Source of the DNA: a virus
Virus record (IMG/VR): IMGVR_UViG_3300033151_000426
Location: 1-29,027 of that record
Direction: 5' to 3' (one strand)
Length of the DNA: 29,027 bases
Shown: positions 7,301 to 16,100 of the stretch, piece by piece
Layout: every line of letters begins with the position of its first letter
How positions within the stretch are numbered: the stretch's first letter is position 1
Program-made: the position numbers and the translations under genes
Notes under the pieces: generated by a model
Database searches by the model: none
What the model was told of the DNA's origin: nothing
The model's input: the letters and a program-made list of their open reading frames with translations, nothing else

Positions 7301-7839
7301 TCAGGCTCAACCTGATTCCATGTGACGCGCATATCGTACAGGCCAATGGCATTGGCAGGGAGTGCAACAGTATTGCCCTCATAGTCGATCACCGTGCGAG
7401 CAGAGCCACGTAACAGGGTGAGGTCACCCCAGATAGGGAACTCACCATATCGATCAACGTGAAGCGGGATATGCGACAGCCGACCTGCGGCGTGAACATT
7501 AATTATGAACGGATTGCTTTTAGCAGTTGAGACAGACTCGGTGTTACCTTCGATCTGCGCGGTGTACGCGCCAATCGGAAACGGTGCGCCAACATAATCA
7601 CCACTTGGAAGCAGGACTACGCCAAGTGGTTGCTTTTCGATCATCTTGTGACTGTCAGCCGGAGGGTTAAAATACCCGCTGAAATTCACAGATACGAGTT
7701 CAGCATTCTCAGGATAATACTGATCTGGTATCGGGTTGTTCACGTCATCGAACTTGGGTGGAACATAGATCGAGCCGCACTTTAAAGTAAGTTCAACCTT
7801 TGAGTTTATTTGTCTGATTGACGAGTTAAAACAACCCAT
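4354..7839 (-). CDS. large multidomain tail fibre / receptor-binding protein, 1161 aa
   Basis: The longest gene of the receptor module. The N-terminal roughly 50 residues are paralogous to the 159-residue protein at 889-1368 and probably form the tail-docking part. The segment near residue 190, VVVTDIGDGEYELVMSDG, resembles VSVTDIGGGEYRVSFSS of the tail-tip protein at 10283. Beyond residue 280 there is a mosaic of beta-rich modules. One includes a LamG-like stretch at about 455-545 (HIRLVWTP, FSITYNATSGAINFTFG). Another, near 585-605, carries NLVLWSEDLSNSNW, a motif widespread in phage fibre carbohydrate-binding modules, and ends with the usual TPSEYIKTDGA (residue 680 on). A second copy of this carbohydrate-module style occurs near 925 (SSLLHSSAWSYSG) with ENGWTVIVFE near 1040. 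No enzymatic motif, chaperone or triple-helix domain is recognised. It starts 9 bases after the stop of a BppU-N-like gene. Confidence 0.82.
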   Translation of the reverse strand: MGCFNSSIRQINSKVELTLKCGSIYVPPKFDDVNNPIPDQYYPENAELVSVNFSGYFNPPADSHKMIEKQPLGVVLLPSGDYVGAPFPIGAYTAQIEGNTESVSTAKSNPFIINVHAAGRLSHIPLHVDRYGEFPIWGDLTLLRGSARTVIDYEGNTVALPANAIGLYDMRVTWNQVEPDLTKWQITGGTVVVTDIGDGEYELVMSDGATLYYDTTVNGVLGATYIIKGENEAVSIAPSRIVTPQNEAVTFDGGVAQGVQRVQIANDQAGKPITIYVRNVQAEDVAGRSDSNPYDYVDPTVDYGAGALGVRYDATSNGNTVDPVTFEVISADGVALGHGGMAVEGAETNLFQNPNTPATQDITTLTENYTLQMTGSGSITASGTSVGTATEGSPITIGAVSGQMTITVTGEVLTANVTQSDTATSYINIAGDRSAENAQYPFPSNFTDNGHIRLVWTPMSLKTGVIVDNDAFSITYNATSGAINFTFGTETVAATLVVTVGTEYALVLAIGGGLMRAFVNDVEYSDPVLVFDSIALNKVDGSYTEMVAGVGELNAPHADIGYSLDSSGQLRGGLPNRPMYSWFRFVENLVLWSEDLSNSNWVLSGDASKDVGNVILFGADDGYVRVDIPQTIGTSRSSILSIELSGDGDVRIETRDGTSVKRADVILLGATPTLYSFAVTANRSNAHAKVYVWSRTTNTAKYIAIVRAWYEDATGRPDLITPSEYIKTDGATAYLALANKNGNSVDPATGIVTEASSTEWLDEFAVSNGYDADGNPRSDVPLDYDAANHNGSLYTYSLEAHRYNYERNILGDFLKIRDNQAPALRALVPHYESGHMVGISNYGDGDVSTPHADEIYALCTDGFYHPFPANKPVWSGGRWLGGGVVSAFDEAGVLLDPAPMLVSQVEAESNIGSSSLLHSSAWSYSGGIEHDQFVEGLDGEPSSAVKLVWTDLSQVNQYSVNKPVSASLLVTSKIWVKRTGVAVGSVKFLSNSWGGTTGSSTYSSSIEINADGSIGEVDLKSIARMETWVENGWTVIVFENHFPVEDNNNNYSVETLNGTRCEIGDELIIGNIQRHEGLTLEEVRHIPPMINLAQASGSIKTTPAITNTLQDTNHSDEGAYYLELENKGIDEDVLSVGGEAFLYIESDGAGGWQLTLDDGGV

Positions 7840-7848
7840 GTCGAGTCC

Positions 7849-8217
7849 CTATTCTGTTGCGTGAGTGGTGTCTTGTGTAAATGACACTCTACCATGTTGC
7901 AGCGTTTCAATCTCGCTATTACCGCTACCGATCTTCTGTTGTTGAAGGTCGTAGTAATGATTCCCGCTGGCGACGAACGTGTCAACGCTCGATAGTTGAA
8001 TTTGCAACTTACCTGACGAACTGTCGTTACCCGCTATGGCAATTGCCGTGACCTGTACCAATGCGATCACATCAGGGTCTTTGGGGCTTTCTTTCACCGT
8101 AAACCAGAATTTATCATCTGCGATATCGATTGCTACACCGGATTCATCGGTGACAATAATCTCAAGAATAATGTCATCACCACGCATGATGCTCTCTATA
8201 TCCTTTCGCTCGCTCAT
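7849..8217 (-). CDS. BppU-N-like small baseplate/tail protein (paralogue 2)
   Basis: A 122-residue protein aligning by eye with the products at 1368-1706 and 8312-8674: MRGDDIILEI near residue 11, DIADDKFWFTVK near 31, and SGNHYYDLQQQ near 83, then a final strand pair GRVSFTQDTT. This is the immunoglobulin-like docking domain pattern of baseplate upper proteins. It directly precedes the large fibre gene, matching the order BppU-like then MGC-protein seen again at 1706-889. The start overlaps the stop of a 33-codon gene as ATGA. The likely role is to connect the fibre to the tail tip. The name rests on pattern similarity and context. Confidence 0.74.
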   Translation of the reverse strand: MSERKDIESIMRGDDIILEIIVTDESGVAIDIADDKFWFTVKESPKDPDVIALVQVTAIAIAGNDSSSGKLQIQLSSVDTFVASGNHYYDLQQQKIGSGNSEIETLQHGRVSFTQDTTHATE

Positions 8218-8315
8218 TTTTTCTTCCTCTGAGTACTTTTTACAGACTTGATTACAAACCGTCCGTTTGATTTAGTCGATATTTGCTTACCTGCCATTTT
8301 AAATTTGACGGTCAT
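8214..8315 (-). CDS. tiny basic protein, 33 aa, unknown function
   Basis: This gene sits exactly between two BppU-N-like genes, overlapping the first as ATGA at its start and the next as ATGA at its end. The 33 residues include about ten lysines plus two arginines and end in QRKKK, with no acidic residue, so the peptide is extremely basic. An in-frame extension to 8399 exists but would overlap the previous gene far more than any other pair in this operon. No domain can be named. It could bind nucleic acid or an acidic partner, or merely couple translation between its neighbours. Belief in it rests on the double ATGA junction. Confidence 0.5.
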   Translation of the reverse strand: MTVKFKMAGKQISTKSNGRFVIKSVKSTQRKKK

Positions 8316-8674
8316 GCGCGTGTTACCTGCTGTAGAACTAATACTTTGCCAAGCGCCACCGTTGTGATCTCGCCAGCGCCTGACTGAGTTTTCGCCCACT
8401 GATAATCGTAATGGTATGTCCCGTGGGCGATATTAGACTCCTCAGCCGATACAACGAAGCGAACTACCCCAAATCTAGCAAGTTCGCTGGACTCAATGTT
8501 AAGAATCTTCTGCAATACGGCGTCTTCATCGCTATCGTCTTTGCTGCGTTTTAATGTGAGGTATAGCACGTCACCGATAACATCTAACGGGTCTCCGTTG
8601 TCATCAGTCAAGCGTAGCTCGAACACCAGAGTGTCACCTTGGACAAACGGCTGAAGGTCTGAGAGTATTGTCAT
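8312..8674 (-). CDS. BppU-N-like small baseplate/tail protein (paralogue 1)
   Basis: A 120-residue protein and the first of the three paralogues in transcription order. It carries VQGDTLVFELRLTDDNG at 11-27, LDVIGDVLYLTLKRS at 30-44, a variable charged middle, and HGTYHYDYQW at about 84-93, followed by G-x-G and a last strand pair. The RGDD seen in the other two is QGDT here. It overlaps the adhesin gene's stop by one base (TAATG). As with the others, an immunoglobulin-like docking domain of the baseplate upper protein type is the best reading. Three diverged copies suggest either a hetero-oligomeric ring or separate adaptors for separate receptor-binding proteins. Confidence 0.74.
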   Translation of the reverse strand: MTILSDLQPFVQGDTLVFELRLTDDNGDPLDVIGDVLYLTLKRSKDDSDEDAVLQKILNIESSELARFGVVRFVVSAEESNIAHGTYHYDYQWAKTQSGAGEITTVALGKVLVLQQVTRA

Positions 8675-9735
8675 TATAAGGCCAACTGAGTCATGTTTAA
8701 TCCACCATTGATTGTGCCAGCGTTTCGTATCTTCACCTGAACGTTGCCGTTGGAAGTGTTTATAGCCTGTCCAGCCGACCCACCAAGCCCCTTGCCGCCG
8801 CCAGCAACAGCGACAGATGCTGTTGTTGTTGAGTATTTATATCCAGTTCCACCGTTTACGCCATTGCTACCCGCGACACCCCAAGCACCACCCGCACCAC
8901 CGTTACCGCCTTGGCCACCTCGGTTCACGCCTGTTTTACCTGAGCCAGCTCCACCAGCACCCTGACCGTGACCTTGCCCGTTACCGCCAGCGCCAGCCGC
9001 GCCACCATATCCTGAAGCGTAAGTGCCACGCCGAATCTGGTAAACGTAATCCCACCCAACATACGCACCTTTTTGGTAATAATAACTGCCGATTTTAGCT
9101 AAGATTGCAGGTGGTTTTGTAAGCCCGGCTCCGATGTTATTGTATTGATCGTACCAGTATATCGCTCCGGCAGTGTTATCAACCCACTCGCTCCTGTCTG
9201 CAGAATTGTGAGCAGCGAATCTATATGCTGCCCAATTCAGAACCGTATCGCCGTAACCACCAACGCCGCCGTTACCACCCGCGCCGCCACCACCCCTGAC
9301 TGCACCGGTCGATAGGATGTCTATCGAGAACGGGTAGGATGACCATATCGCTGAGTTCGCTGATCTCGCGGTAGCTATGCCGCCACGCCCCTGAACTTCT
9401 CCGCCGATAACAAGCGTGACCAACCCATACGGCCTGATATCTCCAAGATCAACGGCAGCAGCGCCAACTGTCTTTTGTCCGATCACTACGCCGTTTGGTA
9501 TGTAAACAATAACGTCAGCACCAAGCCGCACACCGATGGCCGACAGGTGATTAGCGATATTGATGCCGTATGAGCCTGATGTCAGAAACACCTCTACAAC
9601 ATTCTGGTAAACCTTAAGCCATGACCCAGCTTGCTTATGGTACACCTCAGACACCTCCGCCCACGCGCCAGCTTGTTTGGTCAGTATTTGACCAACATCG
9701 TTCCACGCGCCAGCTTGTTTTACTTGTAAGCTCAC
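8674..9735 (-). CDS. tail tip adhesin-like protein with glycine-rich C-terminal region
   Basis: The GTG start overlaps the stop of the preceding gene as GTGA. The 353-residue protein opens with three 14-residue repeats (residues 6-47), each beginning KQAG(A/S)W, a docking repeat style seen in tail proteins. The middle (about 48-130) is beta-rich and resembles the shared fold of phage tip proteins (VIYIPNGVVIG-like strands, LVIGGEVQGRGG). From about 140 there are three glycine-rich blocks (about 148-161, 244-300, 314-324) separated by aromatic-rich non-repetitive loops. That alternation recalls the polyglycine-sandwich adhesins of T-even phages (gp38 type), in which the intervening loops contact the receptor. 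No sequence identity to gp38 is claimed. It is a good candidate for a receptor-contacting protein. Confidence 0.68.
   Translation of the reverse strand: MSLQVKQAGAWNDVGQILTKQAGAWAEVSEVYHKQAGSWLKVYQNVVEVFLTSGSYGINIANHLSAIGVRLGADVIVYIPNGVVIGQKTVGAAAVDLGDIRPYGLVTLVIGGEVQGRGGIATARSANSAIWSSYPFSIDILSTGAVRGGGGAGGNGGVGGYGDTVLNWAAYRFAAHNSADRSEWVDNTAGAIYWYDQYNNIGAGLTKPPAILAKIGSYYYQKGAYVGWDYVYQIRRGTYASGYGGAAGAGGNGQGHGQGAGGAGSGKTGVNRGGQGGNGGAGGAWGVAGSNGVNGGTGYKYSTTTASVAVAGGGKGLGGSAGQAINTSNGNVQVKIRNAGTINGGLNMTQLAL
9595..9720 (-). repeat. three tandem 42-bp repeats coding KQAG(A/S)W units
   Basis: Three in-frame 14-codon units at the start of the adhesin gene. On the plus strand the cores read CCAGCTTGTTT, CCAGCTTGTTT and CCAGCTTGCTT. 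The first two differ little and the third has diverged. Copy number could change by recombination without breaking the frame. Confidence 0.7.
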
Positions 9736-10283
9736 TCTAAAATGTACCAGAAATCCCCGTCCTCGCCGTCAGACGGGACAGGTAAATTACTTGATACGTG
9801 GTGCTTGTTAGTTGTCGGGTTAATCAATATCCAAGCCAGCTCGCTTTCATCGTAATAAAGTAGCGCACCCACTTTCGGCATGTCTCCTGCGCCTAAATCA
9901 ACTACACTGCTGCCGCTAATTTTGCGGATAGGGGCAACCTTGTCTTTACTTGGGTCAGCATCTACGACAATCGTCAGCACTGCTGTGTTGGTGTTTGTAA
10001 CAACCCCACCCACTCTACCTAGCTTGATTAAAATGCCCGTATAGAGTGCTGACGAGTCGTCTGCACCAACTATCACGCCATGATAGTCACCCGCCGACCC
10101 GCTAGTCTCAGACACAAGTCGATAGGTATCTGACGCTGAAGGCCACACAACAGGATTTTGATCAATCGCAAAAATCGCTGCTTCATTGAGTTGGATATAC
10201 TCGATCATATCCCTCAATTTTTGGATAGTCGGCTTGAACCCCTGCGGCGTAGCTAGCAGTTGAGCTAATGTTTCAGTTGGCAT
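9732..10283 (-). CDS. tail-tip associated protein, 183 aa, unknown family
   Basis: It overlaps the preceding gene as TAATG. Residues 1-35 look helical (LAQLLATPQGFKPTIQKLRDMIEYIQ) and could form a trimeric coiled coil or a tail-docking helix. The remainder is beta-rich with glycine turns and ends DGEDGDFWYILE, similar in style to the C-terminal caps of phage fibre proteins. No cysteine, signal peptide or membrane segment is seen. Its place between a tail-tip protein and the adhesin suggests a virion component at the distal tail. I do not recognise the family. Confidence 0.7.
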   Translation of the reverse strand: MPTETLAQLLATPQGFKPTIQKLRDMIEYIQLNEAAIFAIDQNPVVWPSASDTYRLVSETSGSAGDYHGVIVGADDSSALYTGILIKLGRVGGVVTNTNTAVLTIVVDADPSKDKVAPIRKISGSSVVDLGAGDMPKVGALLYYDESELAWILINPTTNKHHVSSNLPVPSDGEDGDFWYILE

Positions 10284-11338
10284 TACAGTCCCTCTGCAAA
10301 GTTGAATGAGGCGGAGTAACCGGTCTTCTGCCGACCCACACCACTGTGACCAACAATACGACCCAACACAATGGTCTCTTGCTCAAGTACGTTGTTATCA
10401 TCTGGATATAGGGCGATTAGCGTATCCGATTTGTTCGATGGATAATTGAACATCTGCAACACCTCCATTGCCTCGTCCTCATTTAGATAGTCCAGACTGA
10501 AATTCAAAGTTCTGTAGGACGGTTTGTTGTCGCTTATTATAGAGCCTGATCGGGTGCGTGTCACCTTGGTGTCAGATCGGTAATCTATCGCCACACCCCA
10601 TGACATATTAAAAGAAGGTGTAAACGAATTAGCTAGCCACATCCTACCCGCTTCAATATAACCTATCACGTTATCAGGATCGGTTATCGTGATACGCGCG
10701 TAGTCACACAGGATGTCAGGGAAGAACAGCGTTAAGTAATCACGATTAGCCTTCTCATCGTAACCATACCACCCTCCCCTGCCCCACGGCTGGTCACCCC
10801 ACCCGTACACTTGCAGAACGGCGTCTACGGTGTCTGTGTAGACGGTATTTAGACCAAAACCATCGCCAGCACCCACCCCCGCACCTGTGGACGATATGAC
10901 AACATTTGTCGCATCTTCCCATCGCACAACAGGTGTTACGATAGTAGGGTTGACATCAATCGTAAGCGACACTAGATACGGATGTGTCGAAAATTCAGGT
11001 ATTAAATGATTCGATGAGAAGCTAACCCGGTACTCACCGCCACCGATATCCGTCACCGAAACGGGGGCTTCAGGTAGCTTCTGAAACAGATCAATCTGAA
11101 TAGTCGCGCCCTGACCAAGATTGTGTCCGTTTAGCGAAAAGCCTGACACAATATCCACGCTGTCCCACTCAACTGTCAGCACTTGCGGATCGCCGTCTAC
11201 AGATCGCCATTTGCTCGATAGCTGCTCGAACTGTAAGTTATCAGCAGGATAGTCCGCTTGCTCGCTGGTAGCGGTAACCACAGCGGAATCAAGTATATTG
11301 CGGGTCATTATTTGTAGGTTTGATTTACAAACAGTCAT
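10283..11338 (-). CDS. tail-tip structural protein, 351 aa
   Basis: The ATG at 11338 is used: three preceding GTG codons are part of AAAGGGTGG, a strong ribosome-binding stretch, and the ATG overlaps the hub gene's stop as TGATG. The protein has a discoidin-like opening (PADNLQFEQLSSKWRS, with VLTVEWDS after) typical of galactose-binding-like domains in tail-tip proteins. A VTDIGGGEYRVSFSS insert near residue 96 also appears in the large fibre. A WGDQPWGRGGWYGYDE segment sits near residue 184, and the C-terminal half is beta-rich (SYRTLNFSLDYL, GYSASFNFAEGL). In position it corresponds to distal tail or hub-associated proteins of lambda-like phages, but I cannot match it to a lambda gene. Confidence 0.75.
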   Translation of the reverse strand: MTVCKSNLQIMTRNILDSAVVTATSEQADYPADNLQFEQLSSKWRSVDGDPQVLTVEWDSVDIVSGFSLNGHNLGQGATIQIDLFQKLPEAPVSVTDIGGGEYRVSFSSNHLIPEFSTHPYLVSLTIDVNPTIVTPVVRWEDATNVVISSTGAGVGAGDGFGLNTVYTDTVDAVLQVYGWGDQPWGRGGWYGYDEKANRDYLTLFFPDILCDYARITITDPDNVIGYIEAGRMWLANSFTPSFNMSWGVAIDYRSDTKVTRTRSGSIISDNKPSYRTLNFSLDYLNEDEAMEVLQMFNYPSNKSDTLIALYPDDNNVLEQETIVLGRIVGHSGVGRQKTGYSASFNFAEGL

Positions 11339-13107
11339 CACCACCACCCTTTAATCGTTGACGTTGAGTTGAGCATATCTTCCTCAATTTCTAATATCAT
11401 AAACCGTTGATCGGTCAATAAGAACCGGTCAGATGTTATCTCTACAATCTCACCCAACTCCGCCGTGAACCCTACCAGATATGTCTGCGGGGCGATATAG
11501 TAATGCTGATCGGCTTGGAACGCTTGGCGCAGATCGGCTTCATTCTGTGCGCCCTGCGGGCTGACGATGTTTGTAAGCTTGGGGAAGCCCGCGAGGCTGT
11601 CACCGTAAATCTCCCCATGAACCCCCTCACCTCTGTCATCTGGGGCGTCAACATACCGGTACTCATTCTTTGAAAAAGCCGTGTTCACGTTATCTTGAAC
11701 AGTCCAGTTTTTGTCATAGCCAATCGTTGATCGCCACACTGGTTTACGAGGGTCATGCGTAATACGGATGTCACCCACTAATTTAGAATCATCAATCCAG
11801 ACCGTTGTCGGTCGCTGACTTGGTGTAGCGGTAAACGTGGTAAGCCTCACGTTACACTGCACATTCTTTCGAGGGAAGTTTGCGACATCGTAAAGCGTGA
11901 CCTCCATCTGGTAGACATCCGCCACCAACTGAATACTGGTGATACGTAAATCCATCCAGCGACGCGCATCGCTAATCTGCTCGACATAAACCTCATCGTG
12001 CTGAGTGAGCTTGTCCAACTCGGTGGTTTGGTCTATGAAGGCATCGTCAAACTTGTTGATATAAAAAAGCCCTACGCCGTCAACAATGTCGAATCCGAAT
12101 CTTCCGTCAAGTGGGGCTGGCGCGACCGTATCGTTGCTCACCCATATCGATGTGAAGTCAATTTTCCCCGTGGCCAGCGGCAACGGGCGGACAATTGAGA
12201 ATAACCCCTCGCGGCTGAATGAGAAAAATGCCGCGTGAGAGGCTAAAACCTGATTGATCGCATCTATGAGATTGATACTACCATCTTTGAAATAAACACC
12301 GATGTCCGGCGCTGAATCATCGTAAGCCTCAAGGCTAGGTACGTTGATATCGGATATATCAAGATGACCATATCGAGTCAACATGTCCTGAATGATTGCA
12401 CCACCTTTGTGTAAGCCACCTGAAGCACCGATTACGTTGCATGTAACAGACCCATCAGGTACGCTCGCAAGAGTGAACGACCCGTCGGTATTATTCTTTG
12501 CAACGACAATATTAGACGTTGCCCCATTGACATAAAGTTGACTGCAAACATCCTCAACCTCGCCGCTATGTACCCTATATTTTCTCGTACCTTCGTCAAC
12601 CAGTATAGGTGTGATATTTTTGCACGTCCCATAACAGACGGGCTGTGCGCCTCCAAACGATGTGATCGCAGTAGTAAGCGGTGCATCCAGATTATTATTC
12701 CCCGCGCTAAACTCAACTTGGAATTTGTTATCTGACACCACTTCAAAGCTGACAATCTTGCCGCTAAATACGTTGCCAAATTGCTTGAAATCAACCAGAG
12801 GCCATGACGCATCGCCATGATAAAACCGGATATCGCGACCTGCGAAATTGTGATACATCAGCGAATCAAGCAACCCGTCAGAATTGTCTATCTCGATTGT
12901 TCCACCTTCTGGCTGGTGCTTGTCGAACGACCGTAAGATAATAGGGGTCTTGGTTATTCTAGGGACATAATGCTGATAATCACCCTCTGAGTGCGTTGAG
13001 AAGTGGATTGTCTGGACTTGTTGAGTGGATACACTGTAGCCATCAAGGTCAACCAGCAGCACTCGATGTGCTGATTGATTTTTTACGAAATCATCGTACT
13101 TAGGCAT
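11338..13107 (-). CDS. tail hub / tail-tip protein, 589 aa
   Basis: The first gene after the tape measure, overlapping it as TAATG. That is the usual place of the tail-tip initiator or hub proteins (lambda M/L/K/I/J region). The N-terminal part (LLVDLDGYSVSTQQVQTIHF, then a GGTIEIDNSDGLLD segment near residue 68) has the beta-strand style of tail hub proteins. The middle includes GTCKNITPILVD and four nearby cysteines. The region near 280-320 (GSINLIDAINQVLASHAAFFSFSREG) resembles the hub fold segment that handles the tube tip. The C-terminal end (ILEIEEDMLNSTSTIKGWW) is compatible with a beta domain. No peptidase or lysozyme motif is seen. The role as hub is inferred from position and length. 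Confidence 0.74.
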   Translation of the reverse strand: MPKYDDFVKNQSAHRVLLVDLDGYSVSTQQVQTIHFSTHSEGDYQHYVPRITKTPIILRSFDKHQPEGGTIEIDNSDGLLDSLMYHNFAGRDIRFYHGDASWPLVDFKQFGNVFSGKIVSFEVVSDNKFQVEFSAGNNNLDAPLTTAITSFGGAQPVCYGTCKNITPILVDEGTRKYRVHSGEVEDVCSQLYVNGATSNIVVAKNNTDGSFTLASVPDGSVTCNVIGASGGLHKGGAIIQDMLTRYGHLDISDINVPSLEAYDDSAPDIGVYFKDGSINLIDAINQVLASHAAFFSFSREGLFSIVRPLPLATGKIDFTSIWVSNDTVAPAPLDGRFGFDIVDGVGLFYINKFDDAFIDQTTELDKLTQHDEVYVEQISDARRWMDLRITSIQLVADVYQMEVTLYDVANFPRKNVQCNVRLTTFTATPSQRPTTVWIDDSKLVGDIRITHDPRKPVWRSTIGYDKNWTVQDNVNTAFSKNEYRYVDAPDDRGEGVHGEIYGDSLAGFPKLTNIVSPQGAQNEADLRQAFQADQHYYIAPQTYLVGFTAELGEIVEITSDRFLLTDQRFMILEIEEDMLNSTSTIKGWW

Positions 13108-16100
13108 TACGCTGAACTCCTTGCCGATGTGCCGCGCAACCCAGCACGTTGAATGGATCGAGCCGTGTCTTCGCTGTAATCGACTTGCTGGCTCATAAGA
13201 CTCACAAGCTGCTCAAGCAACGGTGTGAGGGTTTCGCTGTTATCGCTACCACCAGACTCAACCTCATGCTTAGGGATAACCTTAAACTGCTCACCCTCGT
13301 GAAAAGTCGGCTGGTATCCGTCATAAGGCACTGTGAGGAACTGACCACCTGTGCCGGAGGCAAACGAATCAGACTGATCAGCCCCACCACCGCGCCGAAT
13401 GGTTGCGATAGTATGGGTACTTTGCACGTCAGCACCGATAAGCGCGTTGATCGCTTCCTGAATCCTGTCTACGCCATCAATCATTCCACCAGACATATCC
13501 ACACCAGCTGCGTTAAATGCGGCAGCTATTCCGTCTGCGGTAGAATCGCCAACACTCAAAATCCTAAGTAAGTCGGAAATACTTATCTGTGACGCACCAC
13601 CCATCGCAGCAATAATCGCATCGGCACTTGTCCCGAATCCAGCAGCAATCTCATCTGCGGTATAAACGCCGTCAGCACCCATCTCTTTGAAGTCTGCTGC
13701 GGTGACATCGGTCATCCGCGCAACCTCATCGATAATAGGCTGGAAGCTGGTTGCGTTGATTAGTTCAATACCCTCTGCCCACGCCTCAGATGCCCGTCTG
13801 GTTGACTCGAAAAGATTATTTGCCGCCGTGTCTTTCTGACCGCTTTGCTCGATAAGTTTCTGGTTTTTGGCGATCTCAAGATCAAGATATCCCTGAGCCT
13901 CTGCACTGTATCCGGCTGCGACCGCTCTGGCCGCTTCGATATTGCCGGTAAGCAACATCGTACCCTCATTGCCGATGCGAGTAGCGTCAGCAACAGAGGC
14001 GAGGGCTGTAGCTAAACCTTGCGCTTTGAGTTCGGCCTCGGATAGCTGAACCACCATCTCATCAGCGCCGAAGTTCCCATAAGCGGCACTGGCCGTGTTC
14101 ACCACGTCCGTAGCCGTAAGAAACTTACGGTTGACCTCATCGGTGACCTCGGCCAAACGCTCCATGCGTGATGAACTAGCGGCAGCATTTAGGGCAAAAC
14201 CAGCCGCTACAATACCAGCTCCCGCCATCGCCGCGCCCAGTGATGAGAACCCCAGCGCAGACGTACTCGCCGCCCCGCCAGATTGTAAAGCGGCGAACTC
14301 AGCGGCCTCAGCAGCAGGGGCTAACGCACCCATCGCTGTTGTTGTCGCGCCAGTGGAAGAAGCAAGAGCTGCTCCGCCCTGTGCCGCTGCGTATGCGCCT
14401 GTGGCGTATTGTGCTATAGCTGCGGTGGCGTTACTTGCGCCAGCCGCTATTGCAGCAAAGTTACCAACCAACCCTGCATTTGCCGCACCGATCCCACCGC
14501 CGAATATCGATGTCGCAAGCCATTTAGCCGCCATGTCGGCCAGCAGCCTGATAAACATTCGCCAGATATTATCCCGGAACTCGGCAAAGCTGAACTCACC
14601 ATCCATCAGCGCCTTTTCCATATACCCGTAAAACAGATCACCCCATGCCTTTTGCACGTTCTCAACCATGTTCTCCCAGATTTCCTGCTGTCGCTCGGCT
14701 GATGCAGCGACAGCATCAGCAAGCGTTTGCTGCTGACGTTTGTACTCCTCGTTATTACGTATCTGGTCTTCGGTGAGCAGGATACTATTACCCTTCTGAG
14801 CGTTCAACCGTTCTACAACAGCCTTCTCCACTTCAATTGCCGCCGCCACATCAAGATGGCCTTTAGCTTGAGCTTCGAGTATCTGAAGGTCGTAACCCTC
14901 AATTGCCAGTGCATATATCTCGGTTGATAACTTCTCGTATGCCGATAGTTGTTCCTCAACGGCAGATGTCAATGTGGTGGTAGCGGAAGCGGTGGTTTTA
15001 CTTGCAGTGGTTGTTGCCTCTAACGCATCAACCACACCTTGCAGAGCGTCTCGCTCGTCTACCGCTGCGAGGTATGCCTTACGTTGACCAGCTGTCATGT
15101 TGATCATTGCATCAGAACGCTCTCTGATAGAGTCAGCAGCCTCCCGTCCAACGGATATAACAAGCTTTAAATATGAAATCTCTTTATTGGTTGTTTTAAG
15201 AGCATCAGCGCCAAATTTAAGTTGGTCTTGAAATAACTTTATCTGCTCTTTACGCGATTTGTTTGCAGCGTCCAATGCCGTCTTCAGATTCCACTCAGCG
15301 TCAGCAGCCGCTCGAACCTCGACTATGTTTGCCTTGGTGTTGTCCTTCATCACCTTTGTTACGAGCGCAGATTTCCACTTCTCCTCCTTACTTTGACGTA
15401 ACGCTTCCCCTTCAGCCCGGATAGCGTCAGTCGCTAACTTAGTCGCATCTTCCACCTCCTTTAACGCTGTTGCAGTGTTCTCAGCAGCAGTTCCCATCTC
15501 AGCGTTTCTGGCGATCATCTCGATCATCGCCTGTTGACCTTTGTTCCACTCGTCGGTGCTCTTTACCAACGCCATACGCATTGCGTAAATATCTTGCGTA
15601 TTACTGCGGATAGGGATACCCATTGATGACAGAACATCCTCGAACACCTGCATCCACGCGCCCGTGTTACGACCACCTTTTGCGAGCAGTTCGATCTCTT
15701 GACGAAGTTCTCTGGTAACCTGTTGCGCCCTGACTGATGGTTGGTCTAGCGCATTTAATTCAGTCGCGTACTTAGCGAACTCGTCGAGCGCGTTTTGAGA
15801 GGCAGTTGTCAGTTCATCCAACGAGTCAATGTAAACATATACCCCGTAGGTTGCGGCCACAGCGACCGTAGTCCAACCACCGAGTAAACCGAACAAGGTC
15901 GCGGTGGCCGCCGCTAATCTACCTTTTGATGCCGCCATTGCCGCGTTTGCCGCTAGACCACTGGCTTGCGATGTAGTAACTCGCGCATACGCCGTCGCTT
16001 CAGCGTTAAGTGCGGAACTCAGTAATCGGCTGGCTTCAGCCTCACCGATCTTCGCTTTAATAAGATCGTAGTGTATTTTCACCTGTAATAGCTTGTTCGC

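Noticed and set aside
8820-9020. Glycine-codon-rich tandem pattern as a CRISPR or non-coding repeat.
   Set aside because: It is an in-frame coding repeat of the adhesin with no equal-length repeats and spacers; no CRISPR array was seen anywhere.
14095-14631. 178-codon plus-strand Ala/Pro-rich ORF.
   Set aside because: Mirror of the Ala/Gly-rich part of the tape measure gene; composition explains it.
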